DNA from: Extensimonas vulgaris
Lineage (GTDB): Bacteria > Pseudomonadota > Gammaproteobacteria > Burkholderiales > Burkholderiaceae_C
Assembly (NCBI RefSeq): GCF_003337425.1
Contig: NZ_QPJU01000004.1
Location: forward strand, 186,001-250,000
Direction: 5' to 3'
Length of the DNA: 64,000 bases
Under the pieces are notes generated by a model. It was not told the origin of the DNA and ran no database searches. It saw only the letters and a program-made list of their open reading frames with translations. A program made the translations under genes and the position numbers. Positions 50,005 to 58,991 of this stretch are shown piece after piece; position 1 is the stretch's first letter, and each line of letters begins with the position of its first letter.

Positions 50005-50997
50005 ATGTCACCCCAAAATCGGCCCGATTGCGCGCCCCACCACGCGCCCGATGGCCGCTTTCGCAACCTGCCCATGGCCGCGCCGGTGCCCGCGCACCGG
50101 CTGTCCCTGCTCAAGGCACTGCGCTGGCTCGTCGCCGGCATTGCGCCCGATCCGGGCTTCGACGCGCACGTGCCGGCAGACTTCGTCTATCCGAATCCGC
50201 GCACACCGCTCGATGCCGCGCGCCCGCACGCGACCTGGATAGGGCACGACAGTTTTTTGCTGCAGCTCGCGGGCTTGCGCATCCTGACCGACCCGATTTT
50301 TGGCGACTACGCCGCACCCGTGCCCTGGCCTGCAATGCGCCGGCTGCGCCCGCCGGGCCTGGCGCTCGAACAGCTCGGGCCGGTGGATGCGGTGCTGCTC
50401 TCACACAACCACTACGACCACCTCGAAGCGGCCACCGTGCGCGCACTGGGTGCGCGTGCGCACTGGTTCGTGCCGCTCGGGCTCAAGGCCTGGTTTGCAC
50501 GCCGCGGCGTGCAGCGCGTGACCGAGCTCGACTGGTGGCAGAGCGCGGAATTGGCGGGCCGCGTGCAGCTCACGTTCACGCCGGCGCAGCACTTTTCGGC
50601 GCGCGGGCTGTTCGACCGCAACCGCAGCCTCTGGGGCGGCTGGGTGGTGCAGGGCGCGCAGCGGCGCGTGTATTTCGCAGGCGACACGGGCTACCACGAC
50701 CGCATCTTTCGCGACATCGGCGCGCGTCTGGGCCCGCCCGATCTGGCGCTGCTGCCCATCGGCAGCTACGAGCCGCGCAGCTTCATGCAGTCCATGCACG
50801 TCGATCCGGCCGACGCGGTGCAAATCCACCGCGATCTCTGCAGCCGCCTGAGCGTGGGCATGCATTGGGGCAGCTTTCGCCTCTCGGCCGAGCCGCCGCA
50901 GCACCCGCCCTGGCGCCTGTTCCAGGCGCTGCAGGCCGCGGGCGAAGCGCCCGAAAATTTCCGCGTGCTCGAGCACGGGCAGGCGCTGAATTTTTGA
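50005..50997 (+). CDS. Metallo-beta-lactamase-fold hydrolase (NAPE-PLD / UlaG-like)
   Basis: A 330-residue cytosolic protein. The metal motif is LLSHNHYDHLEAATV near residue 130 (HxHxDH with Asn and Tyr in the x positions), then FTPAQHFSARGLFDRNRSLWGGWVV near residue 193 and VYFAGDTGYHDRIF near residue 222, and GMHWGSFRLSAEPP near residue 290 for the last His. These fit the lipid-hydrolase-like subgroup related to NAPE-phospholipase D. The substrate is unknown; a phospholipid or acyl amide would suit the neighbourhood. ATG 50005 is used; TTG 49990 is possible. A 7-bp hairpin ACCCGCC/GGCGGGT follows the stop codon without a T run. Confidence 0.85.
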   Translation: MSPQNRPDCAPHHAPDGRFRNLPMAAPVPAHRLSLLKALRWLVAGIAPDPGFDAHVPADFVYPNPRTPLDAARPHATWIGHDSFLLQLAGLRILTDPIFGDYAAPVPWPAMRRLRPPGLALEQLGPVDAVLLSHNHYDHLEAATVRALGARAHWFVPLGLKAWFARRGVQRVTELDWWQSAELAGRVQLTFTPAQHFSARGLFDRNRSLWGGWVVQGAQRRVYFAGDTGYHDRIFRDIGARLGPPDLALLPIGSYEPRSFMQSMHVDPADAVQIHRDLCSRLSVGMHWGSFRLSAEPPQHPPWRLFQALQAAGEAPENFRVLEHGQALNF

Positions 50998-51116
50998 ACC
51001 CGCCTGCGTTGGGCGGGTGCAAAATCTTCACGGCGCCGCGCCATAGCCACCACAGTGATGCACCCCGGCTGCCACGGCAGTGGTGGCCGGTGGGCTCACA
51101 AAAATCATGAGGAGAC

Positions 51117-52574
51117 ATGCAGATCATGCCCACGACAGTTCCATCCCCACGGGTGCCGGCAGCGGCCGCTGCTGCCATTGATCCCATCCCCGATGCCGGC
51201 ACGATCTCGGCGCGCCTCGACCGGCTGCCAGCCACGCGCACGGTCTGGCGCCTCGTCGTGCTGCTGAGTCTGGGCATGTTTTTCGAGATTTACGATCTGC
51301 TCTACAGCGCCTATGTGGCGCCCGGTCTCGTGAAGAGCGGCATCCTGACCCTGTCCACGCCGGGCTTGTTCGGCACGACGGGCGTGGCCAGCTTCATTGC
51401 GGCCTTGTTTGCGGGTTTGTTTCTCGGCACCATCGCCTGCGGGTTTCTTGCCGACCGCTTCGGGCGGCGTGCGATCTTCACGTACTCCTTGCTGTGGTAC
51501 ACGGTTGCGAACGTGGTGATGGCGTTCCAGGAGACGGCCTGGGGGCTGAATTTCTGGCGCTTTCTCGTGGGTCTTGGGCTCGGCGTCGAGATGGTCACCA
51601 TAGGCACCTACGTTTCGGAGCTCGTGCCCAAGCAGATTCGCGGCCGCGCCTTCGCGTGCAACCAGGCGATCGGTTTTGCCGCGGTGCCGGTGGTCGCGTT
51701 CCTGTCCTACCTGCTCGTGCCGCGTGCGCCGCTGGGGCTCGATGGCTGGCGCTGGGTCGTGCTCATCGGTGCGCACGGCGCGCTGTTCGTGTGGTGGATA
51801 CGCCGTGAGCTGCCCGAGAGCCCACGCTGGCTTGCGCAGCACGGGCGCCTGCACGAGGCCGATCGCGTGGTGCGCGCGCTCGAAGCCAGGGTCGAGGCCG
51901 AATACGGCCGCCCCTTGCCGCCGCCCGTCCCGGTTGCGCCGTTGCTGCCGACCGCGGCGCCGGTGCGCGGCCGCTTTCGCGACCTGTGGGTGGCGCCGTA
52001 CCGCAGTCGCACCTTGATGATGGCGGTGTTCAACATGTTCCAGACCGTGGGCTACTACGGCTTTGCCAACTGGGTGCCCACGCTGTTGGTCAAGCAGGGC
52101 ATCACGGTCACGACGAGCCTGCTGTATTCGAGCATCGTCGCGCTGGCCGCGCCGCTCGGGCCTTTGCTGGGCCTGGCAATCGCCGACCGCTTCGAGCGCA
52201 AGACGGTGATCGTCGCCATGGCGGGCTTGACGGTGCTCCTGGGCCTGCTGTTCAGCCAGACCGCCATGCCGCTGCTGTTGATCGCGCTCAGCATCGGTCT
52301 CACGCTCAGCAACAACATCATGTCGTACAGCTTCCACGGCTACCAGGCCGAGCTGTTTCCGACCACGATCCGCGCCCGCGCGGTCGGCTTCGTCTATGCC
52401 TGGAGTCGGTTTTCCGCGATCTTCACGGCGTTCATGATCGCGGCGGTGCTGCAGCGCTTTGGCACCACGGGGGTGTTCGTGTTCGTCGCGGCCGCCATGG
52501 CCGTGGCGATGGCGGCGGTAGGATTTTTCGGCCCGCGCACCAAGGGCATCGCGCTCGAAGCCATTGCGCAGTGA
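51117..52574 (+). CDS. MFS transporter (metabolite:H+ symporter type)
   Basis: A 485-residue 12-segment carrier. The first segment FFEIYDLLYSAYVAPGLVKSGIL carries the acidic residue of the metabolite:H+ symporter group. GFLADRFGRRAIFTYSLLWYTVANVVMA near residue 100 is the loop 2-3 MFS signature, and RELPESPRWLAQHGRLHEADRVV near residue 230 is the sugar-porter-like loop 6 motif. Substrates in the family include carboxylates, aromatic acids and sugars. AGGAGA precedes ATG 51117. Hydrophobic TM12 ends FFGPRTKGIALEAIAQ. Confidence 0.88.
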   Translation: MQIMPTTVPSPRVPAAAAAAIDPIPDAGTISARLDRLPATRTVWRLVVLLSLGMFFEIYDLLYSAYVAPGLVKSGILTLSTPGLFGTTGVASFIAALFAGLFLGTIACGFLADRFGRRAIFTYSLLWYTVANVVMAFQETAWGLNFWRFLVGLGLGVEMVTIGTYVSELVPKQIRGRAFACNQAIGFAAVPVVAFLSYLLVPRAPLGLDGWRWVVLIGAHGALFVWWIRRELPESPRWLAQHGRLHEADRVVRALEARVEAEYGRPLPPPVPVAPLLPTAAPVRGRFRDLWVAPYRSRTLMMAVFNMFQTVGYYGFANWVPTLLVKQGITVTTSLLYSSIVALAAPLGPLLGLAIADRFERKTVIVAMAGLTVLLGLLFSQTAMPLLLIALSIGLTLSNNIMSYSFHGYQAELFPTTIRARAVGFVYAWSRFSAIFTAFMIAAVLQRFGTTGVFVFVAAAMAVAMAAVGFFGPRTKGIALEAIAQ

Positions 52575-52716
52575 GCGCGGCGTGCTGCCAGGCCTGGCCC
52601 AATCGCCCAGGCGACAGCGGGCGTGCGGTGTTGGCTGCACAATGGCGCGGGCTGATGCAAGTGCTGCACCGGCCATTTTTTCTTCCTTTTGGTTTTCGCT
52701 TTTCAGGAGACACCCC

Positions 52717-53508
52717 ATGACCCGTACCGTGCAACAACTGTTCGACCTCACCGGCAAGACCGCGCTGGTCACCGGCGGCTCGCGTGGCCTGGGCCTGCAA
52801 ATGGCCCATGCGCTGGGCGAAGCCGGGGCGCGCATCATGCTCACCTCGCGCAAGGCATCCGATCTCGAAAAAGCTGCGGCCGAGCTGCAAGACGCCGGTA
52901 TCGACGCGCGCTGGATCGCCGCCGACTGCGCGCAGGAGTCCGAAATCCAGCGCCTCGTCGATGAAACCCTGCAGCGCGTGGGCGACGTGCACATCCTCGT
53001 GAACAACGCCGGTGCCACCTGGGGTGCGCCCGCCGAGGAGCACCCGCTCGACGCCTGGGACAAGGTCATGAACCTCAACGTGCGCGGCTACTTCATCCTG
53101 AGCCAGCTCATCGCCAACCGCAGCATGATCCCGCAGCGCGGTGGCCGCATCATCAATATCGCCTCCATCGCGGGCCTGGGCGGCAACCCCAGCGACATGA
53201 AAACCATCGCCTACAACACCTCCAAGGGCGCGGTGATCAACTTCACGCGCGCGCTGGCGGCCGAGTGGGGACGCTTCAACATCACGGTGAACGCGATCTG
53301 CCCGGGCTTTTTCAAGACCAAGATGGCCCGCGGCCTGATGGAGATCATGGGCGAGGAAAAACTGCGCGAAAACGCCCCGTTGCGCCGCCTGGGCGACGAC
53401 GAAGACCTCAAGGGCATCACGGTGCTCTACGCGAGCGACGCGGGCAAGCACATCACGGGCCAGTGGCTTGCCGTCGATGGCGGCGTGAGCGCGGTGATCA
53501 ACGGCTGA
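52717..53508 (+). CDS. Short-chain dehydrogenase/reductase (SDR)
   Basis: A 263-residue classical SDR using NAD(P)H. The Rossmann motif is ALVTGGSRGLGLQMAHALG near residue 16, NNAG is at VNNAGAT near residue 93, the catalytic Ser is in INIASIAGLGG near residue 148, and the YxxxK motif is in AYNTSKGAVINFTRALAAEW near residue 168. VDGGVSAVI at the end is typical. It resembles gluconate 5-dehydrogenase or 3-oxoacyl-ACP reductase-like enzymes. TTTCAGGAG precedes ATG 52717; the longer frame upstream lies in non-coding DNA. Confidence 0.88.
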   Translation: MTRTVQQLFDLTGKTALVTGGSRGLGLQMAHALGEAGARIMLTSRKASDLEKAAAELQDAGIDARWIAADCAQESEIQRLVDETLQRVGDVHILVNNAGATWGAPAEEHPLDAWDKVMNLNVRGYFILSQLIANRSMIPQRGGRIINIASIAGLGGNPSDMKTIAYNTSKGAVINFTRALAAEWGRFNITVNAICPGFFKTKMARGLMEIMGEEKLRENAPLRRLGDDEDLKGITVLYASDAGKHITGQWLAVDGGVSAVING

Positions 53509-53610
53509 GCGCTGCTGCGATCGCGCCGTTTTACCCGCATTTTTCTGTATTGCGCTGCCTGCCGCGCCCTCTGACGTGGCACGGTGGGGCATGCTTTGGA
53601 GGAGTTTTTC

Positions 53611-54039
53611 GTGTCCGGTATTCCAGTGGATGTGCCTTTCGTGCAGCACCTGGGCTTGGTCGTGCGCCGTATGGAAAACGGTGAGTCCGAGGTGTTTTTC
53701 GACGTGCGCCCCGAGCACATGAATTCCTTTGCCGTGGCGCACGGCGGCGCCACCATGACCTTGCTCGACGTGGCCATGGCCACGGCTGCGCGCAGCCAGA
53801 CGCCCGAGCTCGGCGTGGTCACCATCGAGATGAAAACCAGCTTCATGCAGGCCGGGCGCGGCGCGCTGCTGGCCAAGGGCCGCGTGCTGCACCGCACCGC
53901 GCGCATGGCCTTTGTCGAAGGCATGGTCTATGACGCCACGGGGCGCGCGTGCAGTCACGCCACGGGTACCTTCAAATTCGTACCACGCCAGCCGCCCGCG
54001 GGTGAGCAGACCGCGCAACCCGTGATCTACACCGATTGA
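53611..54039 (+). CDS. PaaI-like hotdog-fold thioesterase
   Basis: A 142-residue hotdog protein: PFVQHLGLVVRRMENGESEVFFDVRPEHMNSFAVAHGGATMTLLDVAMATAARSQTPELGVVTIEMKTSFMQAG. The HGGATMTLLDxAMA block with the Asp near residue 58 and the preceding His and Gly is the PaaI/YdiI signature. It hydrolyses acyl-CoA, releasing CoA, which fits the surrounding beta-oxidation genes. GTG 53611 is chosen because GGAGGAG stands six bases upstream; an earlier GTG at 53584 has no site. Confidence 0.85.
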   Translation: MSGIPVDVPFVQHLGLVVRRMENGESEVFFDVRPEHMNSFAVAHGGATMTLLDVAMATAARSQTPELGVVTIEMKTSFMQAGRGALLAKGRVLHRTARMAFVEGMVYDATGRACSHATGTFKFVPRQPPAGEQTAQPVIYTD

Positions 54040-54086
54040 GGCCCGAGAAATTTCGATGAAAAAGCCGCTTTGCGCTTGAAGGGCAA

Positions 54087-54099
54087 GCGCGAGCAGCTA
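54087..54099. repeat. Dispersed repeat, copy 7 (inverted)
   Basis: GCGCGAGCAGCTA, the complement of TAGCTGCTCGCGC, with CTTGAAGGGCAAGCGC before it. It lies in the 88-base gap before the oxidoreductase gene. Confidence 0.5.
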
Positions 54100-54127
54100 T
54101 TCAAACCATAGTAATCAGGAGCTCACC

Positions 54128-55147
54128 ATGCCACGCAACACGCAAATCCTGCTCGCGAGCCGCCCGCAAGGCGAAGCCACGGTGGACAACTTTCAGCTCG
54201 TCGTCACCGAAACCCCGCCGCTGCAAGAAGGGCAGGTGCTCGTGCGCCACCACTACCTGAGCCTGGACCCGTACATGCGCGGGCGCATGAACGCGGGCAA
54301 GAGCTACGCGCCGCCGCAGCCGCTGGGTGAGGTCATGATCGGCGCCACCGTGGGCGAGGTGGTCGAAAGCCGCCACCCTGACTACGCCGTGGGCGACCAG
54401 GTGGTGGGCATGGGCGGCTGGCAGGAATACAGCGTGGTCGATGCGCGCCAGCCCGGCGTGCTGCGCAAGGTCGATACGCGCCAGGTGCCGCTGTCGTACT
54501 ACCTCGGCGCCGTGGGCATGCCGGGCGTCACGGCCTGGTACGGTCTCGTGAAGATCATCGCGCCCAAGGCCGGCGACACGCTGGTGGTCAGCGCCGCCAC
54601 GGGCGCCGTGGGCAGCGCCTTTGCCGCGCTCGCCAAGGCGCGCGGCTGTCGCGTCGTGGGCATCGCGGGCGGCAGCGAAAAATGCCGCTACGCGCTCGAT
54701 GAACTGGGCTTCGACGCCTGCATAGACTACAAACTCCACCAGGGCGACACGCAATCGCTCGCGCGTGTCCTGCAGCAGGACTGCCCGCAAGGCATAGACG
54801 GGTACTTCGAAAACGTGGGCGGCTGGATCATGGACGCGGTGATGCTGCGCATGAACGCCTTCAGCCGCATGGCCCTGTGCGGCATGATCGCGGGCTACGA
54901 CGGCCAGCCGCTGCCCATGAGCTACCCCGCGCTGATCCTCACACAGCGCATGCGCCTCGAGGGCTTCATCGTCAGCGAGCACATGGACGTCTGGCCGCAG
55001 GCGCTGCAAGAGCTCACCGGCCTGGTCGCAAGCGGCAAGCTGCGCCCGCGCGAGACCATCGCGCAAGGCCTCGCCGCCGCGCCCGAGGCGTTCCTCGGCA
55101 TGCTCAAGGGCAGGAACCTGGGCAAGCAACTCGTCAAGCTGATCTGA
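54128..55147 (+). CDS. Zinc-free NADP-dependent oxidoreductase (MDR, leukotriene B4 dehydrogenase / curcumin reductase-like)
   Basis: A 339-residue medium-chain reductase. LSLDPYMRGRMNAGKSYAPPQPLGEVMIGATVGEVVES near residue 42 is diagnostic of the prostaglandin / NADPH alkenal reductase group, as is PGVTAWYGLVKI near residue 135. The nucleotide motif is TLVVSAATGAVGSAFAALAKARGCRVVGIAGGSEKC near residue 155. It reduces activated C=C bonds of alkenals or enones. No zinc ligands are present, as expected. AGGAG precedes ATG 54128. Confidence 0.9.
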   Translation: MPRNTQILLASRPQGEATVDNFQLVVTETPPLQEGQVLVRHHYLSLDPYMRGRMNAGKSYAPPQPLGEVMIGATVGEVVESRHPDYAVGDQVVGMGGWQEYSVVDARQPGVLRKVDTRQVPLSYYLGAVGMPGVTAWYGLVKIIAPKAGDTLVVSAATGAVGSAFAALAKARGCRVVGIAGGSEKCRYALDELGFDACIDYKLHQGDTQSLARVLQQDCPQGIDGYFENVGGWIMDAVMLRMNAFSRMALCGMIAGYDGQPLPMSYPALILTQRMRLEGFIVSEHMDVWPQALQELTGLVASGKLRPRETIAQGLAAAPEAFLGMLKGRNLGKQLVKLI

Positions 55148-55172
55148 TGTAGCCCTAAAACGGAGCAGGGCG

Positions 55173-56078
55173 ATGATCGAAAATTTTCAAGGCAAAACCG
55201 CCGTGCTCACGGGCGCGGGTTCGGGCTTCGGGCGCGAGTGCGCACGCCTGGGCGCGCGGCTGGGCATGCAGCTCGTGCTCGTCGATGTGCAGCAGGACGC
55301 GCTTGACGCCGCCGCCGCCGAGGCGCAGGCCGCAGGCGTGCCGGTGCTTGCGCGGCGCATCGATGTGTCCGACGCGGCGCAGATGCAGGCGCTTGCCGAC
55401 GCCGTGGCCGAGCGCTTCGGCGCGCCGCATTTCGTCTTCAACAACGCGGGCGTGGCCACGGCGGGCTTGCTGTGGGAAAACACCGTGCAGGACTGGGAAT
55501 GGGTGCTGGGCGTGAACCTCTGGGGCGTGATCCACGGCGTGCGCCTGTTCACGCCCATGATGCTCGCCGCGGCGCGCCAGGATGCCGCCTGGCGCGGCCA
55601 CATCGTCAATACCGCGAGCATGGCCGGACTGCTCACGCCGCCGAACATGGGCATTTACAACGTCAGCAAGCACGCCGTGGTGGCGCTCACCGAAACGCTG
55701 TACCAGGACTTGCGCCTCGTCACCGACCAGGTGAGCGCGAGCGTGCTGTGCCCGTATTACGTCGCCACCGGCATAGGCCAGAGCGAGCGCAACCGCCCCG
55801 AAGACTTGCCCGGCGCCGCGCCCACGCCAAGCCAGCGCATAGGCCAGGCCATGACCGACAAGGCTGTGCGCGGCAGCAAAGTCTCGGCCGCCGAAGTCGC
55901 GCAAAAGGTGTTCGACGCCGTGGCCAAAGACCAGTTCTACATCTACAGCCACCCGCACGCACTGGGCGGCGTGCGCAACCGCATGGAAGACATCCTGCTG
56001 GCGCGCAACCCCACCGACCCGTTTGCCGAGCGCCCCGAGATTGACGCGCAACTGCGTGCAGCACTGCGCGGCGGGTGA
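55173..56078 (+). CDS. Short-chain dehydrogenase/reductase (SDR)
   Basis: A 301-residue SDR. The cofactor motif is TAVLTGAGSGFGRECARLG near residue 9, FNNAG near residue 89, the active Ser in IVNTASMAGLLTPPNMG near residue 148 and YNVSKHAVVALTETL near residue 166 with Tyr and Lys. The long C-terminal part (YIYSHPHALGGVRNRMEDILLARNPTDPF) is like bacterial SDRs annotated as cyclohexanol- or acyl-related dehydrogenases. The substrate is unknown. It follows the MDR gene by 25 bases and is the last gene of the rightward block before the repeat at 56.1 kb. Confidence 0.85.
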   Translation: MIENFQGKTAVLTGAGSGFGRECARLGARLGMQLVLVDVQQDALDAAAAEAQAAGVPVLARRIDVSDAAQMQALADAVAERFGAPHFVFNNAGVATAGLLWENTVQDWEWVLGVNLWGVIHGVRLFTPMMLAAARQDAAWRGHIVNTASMAGLLTPPNMGIYNVSKHAVVALTETLYQDLRLVTDQVSASVLCPYYVATGIGQSERNRPEDLPGAAPTPSQRIGQAMTDKAVRGSKVSAAEVAQKVFDAVAKDQFYIYSHPHALGGVRNRMEDILLARNPTDPFAERPEIDAQLRAALRGG

Positions 56079-56107
56079 GCGGATGCTTTTTCAACGGCAG
56101 TGGGATA

Positions 56108-56285
56108 AACCCAGATTGTCCATGAGGCGGTGCTTGGCACCTACGCGGGCGTTGGCGGGCGTCTGACGGTCATTTTGGCCGCTGCTTCTTCGTCCATGGC
56201 ACCGGCCATGGACTTCTCAGCCGCGACCAAACTGCCTCGCCAGCCGCCTCGCCATCGTCCCGCGTCCTAATGAACAATCTGGGTT
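56108..56285. repeat. Inverted-repeat element family 2, copy B (178 bp)
   Basis: Same length and TIRs as 4619-4796. Its right end (complement of AACCCAGATTGTTCATTAGG) overlaps the last base of the aldo/keto reductase stop codon at 56285-56287. It fills the space between convergent genes. Confidence 0.85.
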
Positions 56286-57316
56286 CAAAGCAACATGTTC
56301 GGGTTGTCTCGATCCAGCCGGGTGAAATCTAGCATCCACTTCGGATAGAGCCGTGATGGCTGGGAGACCTCGTCAAGCATGCGCATCTCGTCGCCGGTCA
56401 GGACCCAATCGGCGCTCCTGAGGTTGTCGTGCAGTTGCTCGGGCTTGGTGGCGCCGATGATGACGGAGCAAACCGGCGATTTGCGCAGCAAGTAATTGAG
56501 GGAAACTTGCGCCGGACTGACGTTGCGCTGGGCGGCGATGCGCTCCACGACATCGAGGATGGCGTAGGCCTTGTCTTCGTCGAGTTGGAGGAAGTTCTGC
56601 TCTTCCTTGCTGCGGCGGGCGTCGGCAGGGCCCTTGCCGCCCCGGGGGTACTTCCCGGTCAGGAATCCGGAGGCGAGCGGCGACCAGGGGGTCAGACCCA
56701 GCCCTTGGTCTTCGCACAGGGGTGCCAGTTCGTATTCGACATCGCGCGCAACCAGCGAATAGTGCGCTTGGAGAGAGATGAATTTCTCCCAGAGGTACTT
56801 CTCGGAAAGGGCGAGCGACTTCATGAGTTGCCAGGCGAAGAAATTCGAACAGCCGAGATACCGCACCTTGCCTTGACGCACCAAATCGTCCAGGGTCGAC
56901 AGCGTCTCCTCGAGCGGGGTCAGAAAATCGAAGCTGTGGACGATGTAAAGGTCAATATAGTCGGTTCCGAGCCGGCGCAGGCTGTTCTCACAACTCTGGA
57001 TGATGTGCTTGCGACTCAGGCCGACGTCGTTGATCTCTGGGCTCATGCGCCCGCGCACCTTGGTGGCGAGCACGACCCGATCACGTCGCGACCCGAGCGC
57101 CTTGCCGAGGATTTCTTCGGATTGACCGTACGAATAGACATCGGCTGTATCAAAAAAATTGACACCGGCATCGAGGGCAATGTCGACCAGTCGCTGGGCC
57201 GCTTGCTGGTCGAGGCCGCCGATTTTCTCCCAGTAACCGGCTGCGCCAAAGCTCATGCTGCCAAAGCAAAGCTCCGATACGAGGAGGCCGGAGCGGCCCA
57301 ATTTACGGTATTGCAT
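56285..57316 (-). CDS. Aldo/keto reductase
   Basis: A 343-residue NADPH-dependent reductase of aldehydes and ketones. It starts MQYRKLGRSGLLVSELCFGSMSFG; the catalytic set is Asp in NFFDTADVYSYGQSEEILG near residue 50 with Tyr in VYSYG, Lys in VVLATKVRG near residue 80 and His in LYIVHSFDF near residue 125; cofactor binding is in SVIIGATKPEQLHDNL near residue 300. It fits the AKR group of K+ channel beta-subunit-like or YghZ-type enzymes. AAGGAGG precedes ATG 57316. The base composition is less GC-rich than in neighbours, suggesting transfer. Its stop codon ends in the family 2 repeat. Confidence 0.88.
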   Translation of the reverse strand: MQYRKLGRSGLLVSELCFGSMSFGAAGYWEKIGGLDQQAAQRLVDIALDAGVNFFDTADVYSYGQSEEILGKALGSRRDRVVLATKVRGRMSPEINDVGLSRKHIIQSCENSLRRLGTDYIDLYIVHSFDFLTPLEETLSTLDDLVRQGKVRYLGCSNFFAWQLMKSLALSEKYLWEKFISLQAHYSLVARDVEYELAPLCEDQGLGLTPWSPLASGFLTGKYPRGGKGPADARRSKEEQNFLQLDEDKAYAILDVVERIAAQRNVSPAQVSLNYLLRKSPVCSVIIGATKPEQLHDNLRSADWVLTGDEMRMLDEVSQPSRLYPKWMLDFTRLDRDNPNMLL

Positions 57317-57448
57317 GATGGAAACCTCCTTGCTATTTGAGTCCCAAACCATACCCAAAAAGTTTTACATCGCTGAGCCTGAGTCGAGAAACCCCCATGC
57401 CACGATCGGCTACGAAAAGCCCTGCGCGATGGGGGTTGATGCTTGGTT

Positions 57449-57785
57449 CACGGATGCCTCACGGCTTCTTGAAACACGGGAAACAAGGTTTCGTCGGCTT
57501 CGACGTCGCCTGAGAGGGCGCTGGGCTTTTGCTGGTTGAGGAAGGCCACAAGCTTGTGGCGTTTGCGATAGGCATTTGTACCGAGATGTCCGTGCGCGCC
57601 ATGATCCGGCGCTGCGCCCCGTCGGCGTCTTGACGCTCGGGAAGGGCCTGGAGCATCGCATGCGCTCTTGCGGCAGCCCTTCGAGGCGGGGCGCCCACTG
57701 ATCGTTCAATGTGCGACTGTGCCATGTTGATTTTTCTGGGAAAAATGCACTGGTCTACGTTTTGCACGATGAACGCCAGCTAGGC
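57449..57785 (-). pseudogene. Frameshifted remnant of an unidentified gene
   Basis: On the minus strand one frame reads NVDQCIFPRKINMAQSHIERS, then MLQALPERQDADGAQRRIMARTDIS; from about 57580 a different frame continues smoothly with GTNAYRKRHKLVAFLNQQ, KPSALSGDVEADETLFPVF and stops at 57449. The two halves look like one protein split by a small indel. I cannot name the family. The rest of this 629-base gap (57317-57945) holds AACCCCCAT/ATGGGGGTT arms at about 57390-57440 and the ohrR promoter. Confidence 0.35.
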
Positions 57786-57896
57786 CGAAACCCGCTGTTC
57801 ACGTGGATGGGGGGGTGATGACGAGTCGCGGTTGCAAGCGCAAGCCCCCTGCCGCATCAAAGGGTCGAGCGACATAGCTTGCTGCCCATCCTAATT

Positions 57897-57938
57897 TACA
57901 AAAATTAAATTTTGTACAACTAAATTGTGTCCTATAAT
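57897..57938 (+). promoter_or_regulatory. ohrR promoter with overlapping OhrR-type operators
   Basis: TACAAAAATTAAATTTTGTA (57897-57916) is an AT-rich near-palindrome of the OhrR kind. A second dyad ACAAC-TAA-ATTGT lies at 57916-57928, and TATAAT at 57933-57938 is the -10 box; TTGTAC at 57912-57917 can be the -35 with a short 15-base spacer. OhrR bound here would block its own promoter until organic peroxide oxidises it. Confidence 0.7.
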
Positions 57939-57945
57939 TCTAGCC

Positions 57946-58410
57946 ATGCCCAACAGTTCATCTCCAGTGCAGCACAACATCGGTTTGCAACTCGATGCGC
58001 AACTGTGTTTTGCGCTGTATTCGACTTCGCTGGCCATGACCAAACGCTACAAGCCCTTGCTCGATGCGCTCGGGCTGACGTACCCGCAATACCTCGTCAT
58101 GCTGGCGCTGTGGGAGCGCGACGGCTGTACGGTCTCGGAACTCGGTGAGCGCCTTTTTCTTGATTCCGGCACGCTCACGCCCTTGCTCAAGCGCATGCAG
58201 TCTGCGGGTCTGCTGCAGCGCGAGCGCGACAGCGCCGACGAACGCCGCGTTCACGTCACCCTCACCGACACTGGCCGCGCCCTGCGTGCACAGGCCGAGC
58301 TGATACCTGCGCAATTGCTACAGCAAACGCAGTGCGATGTGGCCGATTTGCAAGCGCTGACACAGTCTTTGCAAGCGCTGCGCGCACGCCTTCTGAAGGT
58401 GGGCGATTAG
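57946..58410 (+). CDS. ohrR: Organic hydroperoxide-sensing repressor OhrR (MarR family)
   Basis: A 154-residue MarR-type repressor. [42 protein letters not shown] near residues 15-56 is the OhrR signature, with the peroxide-sensing Cys in QLCF near residue 20. The winged helix [47 protein letters not shown] follows. It controls the adjacent ohr gene. ATG 57946 has no ribosome site and lies at the expected transcription start of the TATAAT box, so the mRNA may be leaderless. Confidence 0.92.
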   Translation: MPNSSSPVQHNIGLQLDAQLCFALYSTSLAMTKRYKPLLDALGLTYPQYLVMLALWERDGCTVSELGERLFLDSGTLTPLLKRMQSAGLLQRERDSADERRVHVTLTDTGRALRAQAELIPAQLLQQTQCDVADLQALTQSLQALRARLLKVGD

Positions 58411-58520
58411 CCGCCTCACCCATGGCTCGCCATGGTTTGCATTTTCGATCTGCCCCGGTTTTTGCCGTTTTCACCCCCGCTTTCTTAGAAAGCATTCACC
58501 ACCTCGAAGGAGTTTTCACC

Positions 58521-58937
58521 ATGGCTTCACTGGACAAAGTTCTCTATACCGCACGCACCCACACCACCGGCGGACGCGAAGGCGCAGCGCGCAGCGACGA
58601 TGGGCGCCTTGACATCACCATGTCGCCCCCGGGAACGGCGGGCAAGGGTACCAACCCTGAACAGCTGTTTGCGGCCGGGTATTCGGCGTGCTTCATCGGC
58701 GCGATGAAAGCCGTCGCCATGCGTGAGAAGATCACCCTGCCTGCCGATTTGTCCGTCGACGCGGAAGTCGATCTCGGCCCGGTCGGGCAGGCCTACGGTA
58801 TTGCCGTGCGCATGCGCATCCAGCTGCCCGGTATGGACAAAGCCGCGGCCGAGCAACTGGTGGCCGCCGCGCACGAGATCTGCCCCTATTCGAACGCCAC
58901 GCGCGGCAACATCGACGTGCAACTCACGGTTGCGTGA
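58521..58937 (+). CDS. ohr: Organic hydroperoxide resistance protein Ohr (OsmC family)
   Basis: A 138-residue thiol peroxidase reducing organic hydroperoxides with lipoyl proteins as reductant. It starts [21 protein letters not shown]; the two catalytic cysteines are in [16 protein letters not shown] near residue 60 and [18 protein letters not shown] near residue 125, as in Ohr rather than OsmC. AAGGAG precedes ATG 58521. It is 110 bases downstream of ohrR on the same strand and likely induced with it. Confidence 0.94.
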   Translation: MASLDKVLYTARTHTTGGREGAARSDDGRLDITMSPPGTAGKGTNPEQLFAAGYSACFIGAMKAVAMREKITLPADLSVDAEVDLGPVGQAYGIAVRMRIQLPGMDKAAAEQLVAAAHEICPYSNATRGNIDVQLTVA

Positions 58938-58991
58938 GCGATTCGCAGCGAAAAACACTGTTTTTCACGCGCGCCGTCGTGCGCTGCGTTC

